From the NCBI GenBank assembly GCA_947095535.1, contig OX352774.1, forward strand, positions 247,715,825 through 247,779,824: 64,000 nt of DNA, written 5' to 3'. The notes under the pieces are model-generated. The model did no database searches, was not told where the DNA came from, and was given only the letters and a program-made list of their open reading frames with translations. Source of the stretch: Poecilobothrus nobilitatus (Eukaryota > Arthropoda > Insecta > Diptera > Dolichopodidae). Position numbers and translations under genes: made by a program. Of the stretch, positions 47,284 through 58,854 are shown piece after piece (positions within the stretch are counted from its first letter, which is position 1; each line of letters opens with the position of its first letter).

Positions 47284-47643
47284 CCGTGACATCCAAATTG
47301 CATAAAAAAAACGTTTGAATGCGCTACAAATATACACATCAAGTTTTTTAATGCATTGTAAAACCGATGTTTCGCGTCTAAATGCAATGTAAATGTAATA
47401 CAATTTAGAACAACTTTTTCGCGGGTTAAATAACAATTCAAATTCACTATCAAATTGTCAAAGATAAATTAAAAGTGTACAGAAAATTTTAGATGCAAAA
47501 ATTTTAAATAAACGCACATCGTAGGCACATAATGCACATAATGCAATTTGGATCATGATATTTTGTAAAAAGCTTTTGTTTTACAATTTGGATCATAATA
47601 CTTTGCATCGGACGTATTTTTTTATGTAATTTGAATGTCACGG
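47284..47643. mobile_element. MITE-like element (360 bp) with ~30-bp terminal inverted repeats
   Basis: The left end is CCGTGACATCCAAATTGCAT followed by AAAAAAAACG. The right end, read on the minus strand, is CCGTGACATTCAAATTACAT followed by AAAAAAATACG. The arms are almost identical inverted copies. Inside are short direct repeats (GCACATAATGCACATAATGC; CAATTTGGATCATGATA / CAATTTGGATCATAATA). A possible GTTG/TTGT flank is too short to call a target-site duplication. No coding capacity. Confidence 0.75.
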
Positions 47644-47763
47644 TTGTTATACGTTTTGTATTTTTCGCTTTTTTTTTTACAAAAAATAAAATAATGGTAA
47701 AAATATTTTTGCCATATATTTTAAATTTCGTATTGACTTTTTGAAATATTTCGTAGAAGATCG

Positions 47764-47935
47764 CGGAGGCCTCGGTTGTCTAGTGGGTAAGAGCGTATGA
47801 CTTACGTTCTACACACAGAGGGAATGTGGGTCAGAATCCCACACGCATCGTAAGAATAATTTTCCTTTACGATATTAACAGTCACGCCTGAAAAGGAAAG
47901 GCTGTGTAATTTCTTTGTCACAAGTGACACGAAAA
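47764..47935 (+). mobile_element. Short tRNA-derived SINE, family 2, copy B
   Basis: The head contains GGTTGTCTAGTGGGTAAGAG (box A-like), a hairpin region, then GGGTCAGAATCCC (box B-like). The body then has CGTAAGAATAATTTTCCTTT and CACGCCTGAAAAGGAAAGG then CTGTGTAATTTC, which matches 18885-19040 on the other strand. A functional tRNA is unlikely because the conserved sequence continues well past the tRNA-like part in both copies and the acceptor arms do not pair. Confidence 0.75.
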
Positions 47936-48906
47936 TGTACTCAAAAAAAATAAAATACATGATCACTGCTAGTATGATTTTTTGTAGTATGTAATAAAAT
48001 ACATGATACATTTTTTTTCATTTCAAGACAAAAACCATTAGAAGCTTTTTGATTAGAAAATAAGATATAGATAAAACAAAAAATAAAAAAAAGTTAAGAT
48101 CAAAAATAAAATCCAATAATTTGACATTAAATTAAATAAATACAAACTATTATTTATATTCTATTTCTAAAATACTTACTTAGTTGAAATAATTAATTTT
48201 TTTTTTATATAAGATTTTTATGTACAAAAGATATTAATAAATCGACATGGAAGGAACGAATAACTTTAAAAATGGGATACAAAAACAACAAATGCAATTT
48301 AAAAGGGAAAAATATGACTAACTGTATATTATAGAAATCTCTCGCATTGAATTGGTTAAAATTAATTTTCGTATTACTGTAAAATTAATTATTAACTCCG
48401 TTAAGAACCGCAGGTTTTCAAGAAAGGTTTCTTTTTGAATTTTCTAAAGGTTTCTATTTTTTCGATATTATCTAAGCACTAAAACGAATCGCTATTTTTT
48501 CGATATTATCAATTTTGTCCTTATATTTACTATGATGACAGTTCCGACATACCCTAAAATTTATTTTCCTTCAATATGACATTTTTTCTTTGTTTTGTTT
48601 TTTTATTTAACGGATATTGACAGGTATCTTACAATTTAATTCATTTCAACTAAGTTAAAGAAAAATCAGAAAGAAAAAGAGAATATTTACTGGTAATTTG
48701 TTTTTATTACATTTTTTTTAATTGAATTCAGGTAAAATACAAGGAAAAATAAAAAAAAAAACTATATTATACTTATTTAAAATAACGTTGTATGTTGTTT
48801 GTTATTCCAATATTTCGTATCTTTTTGTTAGTTTTAAAGATACTCTTACACAATAAAAATGTATAAAAATAAAACATACATTTTTTGTTTCAAGAACTTT
48901 AGTCTC

Positions 48907-48939
<33 letters not shown>

Positions 48940-49003
48940 GTTCTAATTTTAGAAAAGGGATTGTTAAAAAAAAACAAGGTAGAATGTAAACCAACGGTTT
49001 TTA
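47936..49003. other. AT-rich spacer with an (AAT)n microsatellite
   Basis: An (ATA/AAT)n run of nearly 30 bases lies at about 48908-48936. A short direct repeat of TATTTTTTCGATATTATC occurs at about 48456 and 48492. No gene is supported. Confidence 0.55.
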
Positions 49004-50152
49004 AAAGCGCACATTTCCAAAATACAATACAAACTGTTTAGAATTGTGACTCGCACAAAAATTTGAAAATTTAAAAAATAAAATTTTAGAAATCTTTTGT
49101 AATAAGAAAATATGTGAAAATAGGACTTTTTTTTTGGAATTTTGAGGGGTTGTAAGTGTGGAACCCTATAAAAGTAAGAAAAATCGTTAGCACACGCAAA
49201 AATATATTGCTAGAGCTTTAGTTTTTATGTCTTGCCAAGGAAAAATTTGTACAGGTGCCTAAAAATAGCAAATTTTAAATTTTTCAGTCCTAATACCTCT
49301 TAAACAGGGGGTGATACAAAATAATTTTCTAAGAAAACTTATACTAATTCTAAAAGTTCTGTATTGTCTCAAAATTTCAGGTTCCTATCTAAAGGCGTGC
49401 CGGAGTTATGAAAAAAGAAATTTCATGCAAAATATGGTTTTCACATAACGGTAAATTTAAATAGTAAATTACAAAATATTGCATAATTTTGATATTGTTT
49501 TATGGAGATAACAAAATTTCTGGTCTTCTGGTGGTTTTAGATTGCAAAACTACGCAGAGCCTGAGATATATACATCTGAAAATGGTGCTTTTTCGTAATT
49601 TTGAAGAGCTGTAACTCTGGAACCCTATATAACTAAAAGAAACCTTTAACACACGTAACATATTACTGTAGCTTTAATTAACATATTACTGTAGCTTTAA
49701 TTTTTATATCTTTTCGAAGTAAAATGTGTACAGGTTCCTAAGTTACAGGTGTTTCAAAATAGCAAATTTTAAATTTTTGAGCCCTAATAGCTCATAAACA
49801 GGGGGTGGCCCAAAAAAATTTTCTGAGCAAACTTATTCTAATAGTAACTAATTCTAAAAGTTCTTTCTTGCTTCAAAATTTCAAGCCTCTATCTAAAAGC
49901 GTGCCGGAGTTATGAAAGTAGAAAAGTAATGCAAAATTTGGTCTTCACATAACGGTAAATTTAAATACTAAATTTAAAAAAATTGTATAATTTTGATATT
50001 AATTTACAAAGATAAGACCTACCCATGGTTAAAATTTATTTTCTCTATCTTTAACGGTGTAGAAGTTTTGTAAACACACGGACAGACGGACGGACGGACA
50101 GAGTGAAACTAATAAGCACATTTTTTCAAATTTTTTTTGGAAATGTGCTAAA
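49004..50152 (+). mobile_element. TIR-bounded repeat element with two ~460-bp tandem units and a GGACGGAC tract
   Basis: The left end is AAGCGCACATTTCCAAAATA and the right end, on the minus strand, TTAGCACATTTCCAAAAAAA, so short inverted termini (ACATTTCCAAAA) enclose the element. Inside, two direct units are offset by 459 bp: GAACCCTATA at 49161 and 49620, each followed by AATAGCAAATTTTAAATTTT, AACAGGGGGTG, GCGTGCCGGAGTTATGAAA and ACATAACGGTAAATTTAAAT. The 3' part carries TTAACGGTGTAGAAGTTTTG and ACGGACAGACGGACGGACGG. Fragments occur near 4960, 27945, 32570 and 56600, so this is a dispersed family, perhaps related to the DINE-1-like elements. Confidence 0.7.
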
Positions 50153-50706
50153 AGGAACCTTTGTTTGTTTGTAACCATGCATACATTTTAATGGACAAAA
50201 AATAATTTTAATTGAAAGTGATTCGATTTCTAATTAGATATTTGAAACTTTTATTGAAAATTAAGGTTAAAATTACTTTGAAATGTAAAAGAAAAGCAGA
50301 TTTTGTTTTTTTTGGAATAATTATATTTAGAATTGGATTATTTTTAAATTTAGTAAATAATATTAAAATTAAATTAAGATAAAAAAACAAAAAAAAAACA
50401 CTAAAAAATGATAACGTATTTAATAAAGATTGATTTGAATAATTAAATTTTAGTACGAACTTACATATTTTTTTTTTAATTTTAATATAAAAAAATATTT
50501 TATAAACTAAATATTTGGCTAAAAGAACAATAATTTACATTAACATATATACTGATTCCCAGTTAACAAAAAAAAGGTAAAAGTAATGGTTTGATATCAG
50601 ACAGAACGCCGACAAATATATCATTCTAATGAAATAAACTTTCGTAGACAGGTATTCTTAAAGGTAAATTATGAATGTTAGTATTGCATTAACTAACTGA
50701 ATTTAT
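50153..50706. other. AT-rich spacer without a supported gene
   Basis: Only low-complexity sequence is seen; the minus-strand frame 50208-50390 is compositional. Confidence 0.5.
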
Positions 50707-50930
50707 ACTCATATAATGATAGACTTATGATACGTTTCATTATCATCAAAATTTATCACAAAATTAAAGCACGAACTATAGAACTTTTAATTTTATTTTG
50801 GCACAATAAACCAATTAGCAACATTAATTAGCCTTTTATGTACAAACATCATTAAAACGGCTATAATTCTAACCTCAATTCATTGAAACATTTTTAATGA
50901 TACGTATCAGATGTCTATCATTTTATGAGT
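50707..50930. mobile_element. MITE (224 bp), copy 2, with long terminal inverted repeats
   Basis: The left end is ACTCATATAATGATAGACTT then ATGATACGTTTCAT. The right end, read on the minus strand, is ACTCATAAAATGATAGACAT then CTGATACGTATCAT. The inverted repeats are over 30 bp with few mismatches. The interior aligns with the element at 44009-44216. No coding capacity and no confident target-site duplication. Confidence 0.8.
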
Positions 50931-53904
50931 GGTAAGTAGTAACATATATTACGAGTATAAACATAATCTAATCTAAAAACGACAAACAGTATATCAAAAT
51001 TTTGTAAGAATGAAATACAACCAAGACTTACGACATCTCAACTTAATATACTAAAATTAAGAAACTATGCAACAATTAGCAACTATTGAGAAAACAAAAT
51101 TTTAAAACAAACTTTTTAATTTTAAAACAAACTTATTCCGGTTCCTATATTTTTCTATTGAAATACACTCTTGTTTAAAGTTAAAATATAATGAAGTTAA
51201 GAACATTCCAAAAAAACAAAATATATTTTTAAAACTTTTAAGGTCTAATCAAATATATTAGGTCTACGTCTAAGTCTAAATTAAGTATAAGTCTAGTCAA
51301 ATATATTAAGAATAAAAAAAATTAACATTCAAATCAAGGAAATAATAATAGACCAATATTCTTCAAAAGAAGATAAAATTGAAAAAAAAAACTTTGTCAT
51401 ATTACTTTTTGACACCCTGTATTTTAATTTCGGATATATTTACTGTAAAAATACTTAGATAAACTTTAACCTAATAAATTGAATTACTTATATCAATTTT
51501 AAATAATTAACAAAACCTTTTGTTATTATAATTAGAAACTAATTAAAGAAAAATTAAATAATGACTCAGTTATGAAATTTTTATTTTTTTTTTTATTTTC
51601 GGCTAATAATGAATTGCCATTCTTATAATTTTAATTAATAATATTATATACCTACATGGTATAACGGTAATCTTTATTCTATAATAAAAAAAAACATGAT
51701 TTCCTTGACCTTAAAAGGAAACAATAATTAAAAAACCAAAAAAAAAAAATATCTAATCTTCGTTCGATCTTTTGTTTCTAGGAAAAAAAAAAATTTTTTT
51801 ATTTATGTTTACAAAAATTTATCATAACAAAAAAAAATTTACGCAATATTTCATTAAATCACCTGTAAAATAATTATATTAACTGTTTTTCCTTATTGTT
51901 TTTGAAAATTTTTATCTTTTTTTTGGTAAAATTTATGAAATTGTTTTTTTTTTTGTCCAAATTCATGTTTTATATTCACAAAAAAAAAAAAGAAAAATAT
52001 TTTTTATTTTTAATATTTTCTTAAGTGAGAAAATTTTTCCCTATTTAATATTGCGGCTATATTAATAATTATCAACCTAAGAAATTAAGTATATCTATTG
52101 ATACTTATAGTTACACTATAACTATAAGTACTATTAATACTATAGTATATAATTTTGCTCAATCATTCATTACTAACGAACAAAAGACTCTCTTTGTAAA
52201 TGAGCGGCTAAAACAAAGCATAATACCTCCTTCTGTTCTCTTATCTATATTTACCTTTAGGCAATAGGATAGGTAAACAATGAGTCGTCTTTTATTTTAT
52301 TTATTTTCCTTTGTTTTTTTTTGTTTTGTTCCTCTGGTCTTGAAATTTAATTTTTTTTTTTTTTCAATTTTATTTTGTTTTTCAAATATACATAACTTAA
52401 AAACCTACAACAAAATACAAACAAAAAAATGTAAAATAGCCTTCTTCAAATTTAATCTCATGCTATTACTGTTTTTGTACGGGACATGAAAAATTAAGAA
52501 AAAAATTTACTATGCATAGCATGCGGGACAACAGCGTCGTCACAGCGGAATTTTTTTTTTTTTCAGTCGAAAAATAAAATAAATTAAAATAGTAATTGTA
52601 ATTGTAAAAAACCTGTTTTTTTTTTGTTCAGTTCGGCAACTCTTAAGTATTAAGAATTGAATTAAAAAAAAAAACGCGCCAAACACTAGAAAAGTTGATT
52701 TAATAGTGATTACATTTTAATTAAAAAATCTGTACAATAATAATAAATAAAAAGAAATACATATATATTTACTTAAAAAAACAAAAAATTTAAACAGGTG
52801 AATTCAGGTAAAAAAAAATTTTTTTCAACAAAAAAAAACAAATTATCAAGGTTATGGCGCAGGTTAACGAAAATTTAAATGAAAAAACAAAAAAAAAAAG
52901 TATGAGACTAAAGAAACTAAACAAATTTTCTTGCCAAAAAAAAAAAAAAAACAAAAAAACTGTCAAAGTCGCGCCATCTATTAATTTAATAAAAAATTAC
53001 AATAACAAATTATAGTTACTTACTTGAAAAAAAAAAATTTCTTTAAAAAATACTTATAATACGATATCGTAATTTTTATGCATGACCACCTATGATTAAA
53101 ATATTTCGAATTTTCATGTATTGAATATTATAATAAACTTTAGAGTATGTCAGCTCATCATTTTAATGTAATTTAGTAAAACTAAAATGATTAATGGAAT
53201 TTAAATAAATTAAGACACAGAATATTAAGTAAAAAAAATAACGAACAATATGTCCTTGCTAATGGCGTCTATTATAGATACAAAAAAAAAAAATAAAATT
53301 ACAATTCAAAAACTATTAAAAAGAATCATTTGGCATAATTACGTAAGTAAATTTTACACACGCACAGGTAATTTGTTTAAAACATGATCCAAAGCCCAAT
53401 ACACCTGATCAAATCCAATTTGAATTTATTTTATGATTGAAATTGGAAGATGCTTTTTTTTTGTTTGAGGGATGTAACACGTTTTTAAAGATGAGGTAAA
53501 TTTAAAAAATATTTGTTCCAGTTCCTCAAAAGTTTTCAGTGTGAATTTATTTATTTTTTTGATTATTTTCCACGAGTTGAACAACAACAGTAAAAGTTTC
53601 GTATAATCTCAAATATATTTTATATAAAAACAGATAAAAATACATTTACTTAATTATATTCTGTATAATTATAGATGTTGATACAAATTATTAGAGTTTC
53701 ATGTATGAATTACTTAAGTAATCAAGTTGTCAAATTACTGTCTATTAGATTGACATTTTTAAATTCAATATTATTGAGTTTTTATTTTTAAGGCGATTTC
53801 CTTTAATAAAGCGCTTAGATAAAAGTGTAAGAAGCCAAAATATATAACAAAAGTTTTTTTTATCCTTTGAATTTCTATGAAAAGCATAGAGAAATCCGCT
53901 TAAT
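50931..53904. other. AT-rich spacer without a supported gene
   Basis: Reiterated AAGTCTAAATTA / ATATATTAGGTCTA phrases occur near 51250-51310, and TTTTAAAACAAACTT is repeated at about 51100-51130. An ACTATAACTATAAGTACTA phrase with local self-complementarity is near 52120. No exon or RNA gene can be supported. Confidence 0.5.
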
Positions 53905-54070
53905 CATTTTATTGGCTAAGTTTCAGTTTCTTTTTAATCATTATTTTCATTTACTTAACCGTTGATTACTTGGCTATAGCTATTGTGCAAAATTATGAAA
54001 CATAAATATATATTATATTTGTGGGCCATATCGTATCTTATTATCTTATAGAAGAATTATTTATTTTTTA
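53905..54070 (-). mobile_element. SINE family 1, diverged internal fragment
   Basis: In the + direction, GGCTAAGTTTCAGTTTC, AACCGTTGATTACTTGGCTA, TAGCTATTGTGCAAAATTAT and CTTATTATCTTATAGAAGAA follow the order seen in the SINEs at 3985 and 31808 (minus-strand elements). The tail and the tRNA-like head are missing or decayed. The open frame at 54021-54272 begins inside this fragment and is not a gene. Confidence 0.65.
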
Positions 54071-54784
54071 TTTATTTTGTATTACGATATTAATTATAGT
54101 ATATTACGGACCTGATCGAGTTTTGATTAGATTGATAGTTCTGCGATTTAAGCAATACAAATTTAGTCAAATATATAATTCAATATTAAGAAGGGTTTAT
54201 TTGGTTAATTTTCAACTTTTTTTGATAAAATTTTTTAAATTTAAATACATAATATGTAACAATATTTTATAAAAGGACTCTGATTTAACATAATGTAATC
54301 CCATTTAATTCGATTTGTGTGCCGTTTACTTTACACTTTATATAAGGGTTTCTATTTAAAAGATTTTAATCATAATTTTTTCGAATAAAATATTTTAAGT
54401 TATAAAACATTTGCTGAACCGTAATTCTAGATGTTTTATTTTTCTTTTTTTGTTTTGTAATCGTAGCAAATATGTATTATCAAACCTGTTTTTATTACTT
54501 TATTCTGAAATTTATATTACAAGGGAACATCCCTGAATCATGTATCAGTAATTATAAGATCTAAAACCATAAATGAATTAAATTACAAAAAAGAAAAAAG
54601 TAAAGATAAAATATTTTTTTATCTTTCTCTTCTATTTTAAAACAATGTTTTTAAATCCGACCTGGATTTGATTCTAAATGAAAATCTTAACTCTTTGTAA
54701 AACAAAAACAAAACATAAACTTTTAGAATCATTATAGTTATCGTTATCTTTGAATATCCTTGAACGTGATTTTTATTTTATTCT

Positions 54785-54819
<35 letters not shown>

Positions 54820-57294
54820 CTTTTATAAAAATATGTAAATATTTAATAATAATAATAATATAAATATATATGTTACTCTTATTTATATTTATTTAAAAAA
54901 TTTTTAATTCACATCACATTGAAAGGATATCTGAGCAGGTATATAAAAATTGAATGAAAATAGTTCTAATTCAAGGGCACGTACCTTAGAAAAAAAAAAA
55001 TAAAATAAAAACTATTCACAATAAATGATTAGCAATATCAAGAATTTTGAAAAAAAAAACTTTTATTTTTTTGTTAATAAAATTTTAAAACATTTTATTT
55101 ATCTATAGCACTTTAGTAAATTCTTTTTTCAGCGAATTGTTTTTTTTTTTTTTTTTGTATTACAAAGTTCATTTAAATTTCACTATTACTTTTATACATT
55201 ATATAAATAAGTGCAATAAGTACATAAACAGAATCCTTGAAAAATAAAAAAGAGAATTTACTAAATACATACATATGTACATATATACGATTTCAAAAAA
55301 ATTCATTTAAAAGTTTACAACAAATAAACGTTTGTATGCACACAAAAAAAAAAAAAAAAAGTTTAAAAAAAAAGTAGAAAAACAAAAAAACCGGAAAGAG
55401 CATAACAAATTGTTGCACTAAACTAACCATATTTTTTTTGCTAAAACGAATAAAATTATTTTAATAGTGAACTTTTTAATTTTATTGTTTCTGTACCAGA
55501 GTATTTTAATCTAAAAAATAGACTCGACCGGTCATAATATGAAAAATTCAAATTAAATTTCACGTCCAAGTTGTATTTAAAAGATTGAATTTGATTAGTT
55601 TTTTTGAAAATGGAAGCAAGATCCGATATTATATATTTCTTATGTACAATATAAATCGTGTAATACCGTGTAATTTTTGTCAAACTAACAAAACATTTAA
55701 GTTTGATATGTCAAATTTCAATATATGTATGTATATATATATAAATAAATTTCGATAACAACACTCAGTAACATTTTGACCAACAACACCCAGTAACAGC
55801 GTAGAATATTATAATAAAACGGAAGTTATAAATTATACATATGTACATACATATATACGATAACTAATCTTTTGTTTGACTTATTTTGTGAAATGACATA
55901 GTCGTATGCAGTATGTATACAGTGCCTATAGTTATATTGTGTCTAGAAAGCTTAAGAAAGGATATCAGCATTTATTCTTTAAAAATAAGGAACTTCAGAA
56001 CTTTGTATGATTTAAGTTTTAGAATCCCACCACAGAAAGGTTGTGCACCACTATTTTATATTACACAATAAGAAAACCGAACAATATAAAAATATAAACC
56101 AACAACTATTTTACATTTATTTAGTAAGTATTTTCTGCTTAAAATTAAATAAAAATTTTTAAAAATATCCTTAGAGATATTTTTTTAAAAACTAGTTTTT
56201 ATTATTGTATATATATATATATATAGGTACAATTAGTTTTCTTTTTTACTTATTCATGCGTTATATCTAGGCACTCTGTTGTCTATTTTCGTTTTTGTTT
56301 CTCATTTTTTCGGAATTTATAACACAGTTACTGAGAAATTCAGTATTGTTTTAACTGTTTCTCAGATAAAAAAAACAATTGAGTGTAACTGTTTCTGTTT
56401 TTTTTTTTCAATTTTTAAAAATATTTTAAAAATTTTGGCTATTAGTTTCCTTCTGTCCATCTTTTCGGTTGTTCTTCTGCATACAAAACTTGCACAACGT
56501 GAAGTTGTAGAATAAGAACAATCAAATTTTAATGATGGATAGATCTCTTAAAAAAATTAATATTATAGAATATTTGTTTTTAACTAGCTGGGAACCCATT
56601 TGGAAGCTTCAGCTAACTTGTTAAAATTTGAAAAACGTTAAATTTTTAGCCCTTAGATTTTGTAAACATTATTTCAATTTAAAAACGCCAAACGACATGA
56701 TTTTTTTTTTACGTTTATAAAATCAATATCAAAATTATACAATTTTTTACCATTTAGTATCTACCGCCATTTATCGTTATGTAAAGCAAAAAATTTACAT
56801 AAAAATTTAAATTTTGCTATTTTTACCTGATACCTGTAATGTAAGTTAGACAAGTGTACGAATTTTTTCAAAATAAAACATAAAACAGAAAACTTCAGCA
56901 CTAAAATTTTACAATCTGTTTATACTTTTACTTATTTATATATGGTTTCCTTAAAATTATAGAAAATGTCTCTTTATTTTGTACATTCTTGTATTATATG
57001 AAGGTCTTAGAAAAATTACAAATTTTGTTGCAAATCACATGTATTCCAAACTATTTGTATATTATTTTGGAAAATGTGGACCTTTAAAAATTGTTGGTTT
57101 TCTTTCTGTGTTGTTTTATTTGTTTTCTTGTAATAGGATTCAAAATCTTATTTATATGTGTTTTATAGTAAACCAAATGAATTGAAAGTGTAATAGAAAT
57201 ATTGAATATCAAAATATAAAATAAAAAACGGAATATGTAATTAGTAAAAAACAAATAAACATTGGAACAAAAAATGTACCGTTAATGTAATAAC
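54071..57294. other. AT-rich spacer with (TA)n runs and an inverted repeat fragment
   Basis: (TA)n runs lie at about 54788-54818 and 56206-56225. Read on the minus strand, 56890-56600 resembles part of the 49004-50152 unit (ACATAACG-ATAAA...AATTGTATAATTTTGATATT). The frames at 54021, 55456, 56279 and 56979 have no recognisable protein features. Confidence 0.5.
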
Positions 57295-58854
57295 AACGAG
57301 GAAGAATACAGTTGCCTTTGTCAACTTTTAGATACCCGTACGAACCGTTAGTATGTTCACAGCCTGTCACTCTGCTCACAATATTATTTTTTTAATATTT
57401 TAGTATTTTAAAATAATTTGGATGAATTTTATAATTTCTAGAACTATGGGTTGTACATATATTCAAACTATATGTTTATATGTACATTTTTCAAAAGCAG
57501 ATTCTAACCTTTCACATAACGATTATCAATCCAAAACTTTTTCAAATATTCTATAGTACCATTTAATACTAAGCGGTAAATGTATATTAAATTTACTTAG
57601 TACAAAATAGTAAATATAATTTTAAATATTATATTATATTATATTTAAATATTCCATTGACAGAATAATTTCTTATAAGTACAATAAAATACATATATGT
57701 ATGTAAATACGGCGCTATATAATATACATCTATACTCTTATCATTCATTCACTAGCGACATATACGATATATAAATAAACATGGTATTATATAAGTATGT
57801 ATATATATTAATATCATATAAATAAAAATTCTTCAAGCAACCGTTATGTTGTTTATTTATTTACATTTTTATGTACTACGCATTATATCCTCAACAATTT
57901 CAAATTATCGAGTAAAACAAAATAGAAAAAATTCGTTAATGAAATTTGTTAGAAAATTTGAAAAAATCAAGTAACACTTTGGTCAATTATAAAGTAACGC
58001 TATATTATTAAAAAAAGTTGTTAACAGAAATAAGAATATAATGTTGAAGCTTTAATTTTTATGTATTACTTTAAAAAAATTTTAACATGTGTTCAAGTTA
58101 CAGGTGTTTAAAAATAGGAAATTTTCAGTTTTTGACCCCTTACAGCTCCTAAACGGGGGGTGATACAAAAAAAATTTCTGAAATGACTCATACTTATTTT
58201 CAAATTTCAAGTTTCCAACTTAAACCGTTTAGAAGATAGAAGGGTTGAAGGATTTTGCAAAATTTGAGTTTCATATAACGGTAAATTAAGACACCGTATG
58301 CTACAAATATATATTTATTGTATATATACTTTTAAAGCTAATAAAAGTAGTAATCATTTGGCGTTTTCAAAATGAAGATATACCTTATACAACTTGTGCT
58401 ATAATAATTTAAATATGGAGCTTTTTTGAACCTTTGGGGAGCTGTAGCTTCGTAATGGGTGGGGCTACAAAAAAAAGTTTTAAAAAATAAAATTAATACT
58501 TTTGTGAGATCTATCAGTAGTTAAAATTTCATAGCTCTATTGCAAAAAAAATGTGGGGATCTAAAAGTTAGGTGTTCGAGAGCTACCCTAAGGCTTGGTC
58601 CAAACTCAACCAAAAAAAATAGGGAACCTACAAATTACTCCCAGAATATTTTGTGTAAATTTCAAGATTCTAGCTTTCTTAGTTTTTGAGTTAGCGTGCT
58701 GACGGACGGACGGACGGACGGACATGGCTCAAAAGTCTTAGAATTTTTTTCTGATCCGATCCATACCTTTGAAGGTATATCTAGCTCGCTTATTTCGAGG
58801 TGTTACAAACGGAGGAGTAATTTTATTATACCCGATCCTATCGTACGGGTATAA
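57295..58854 (+). mobile_element. DINE-1/Helentron-like element, copy C (diverged, 1.56 kb)
   Basis: It starts AACGAGGAAGAATACAGTTG with ATACCCGTACGAACC near 57332. It ends TCGTACGGGTATAA (to 58854), so both ends match the copies at 5527 and 38185. The 3' part has GTGCTGACGGACGGACGGAC, TCCGATCCATACCTTTGA and TATATCTAGCTCGCT in the same order. The middle (58080-58260) instead resembles the 49004-50152 element (ACAGCTCCTAAACGGGGGGT), linking the two repeat families. No coding capacity. Confidence 0.75.

Noticed and set aside
47764..47850. Possible genuine tRNA gene
   Set aside because: Conserved sequence continues for about 80 bp past the tRNA-like part and is shared with an inverted copy at 18885-19040; acceptor arms do not pair. 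Best explained as a SINE head.
54021..54272. 83-codon open frame
   Set aside because: Begins within a SINE fragment and continues into AT-rich spacer.
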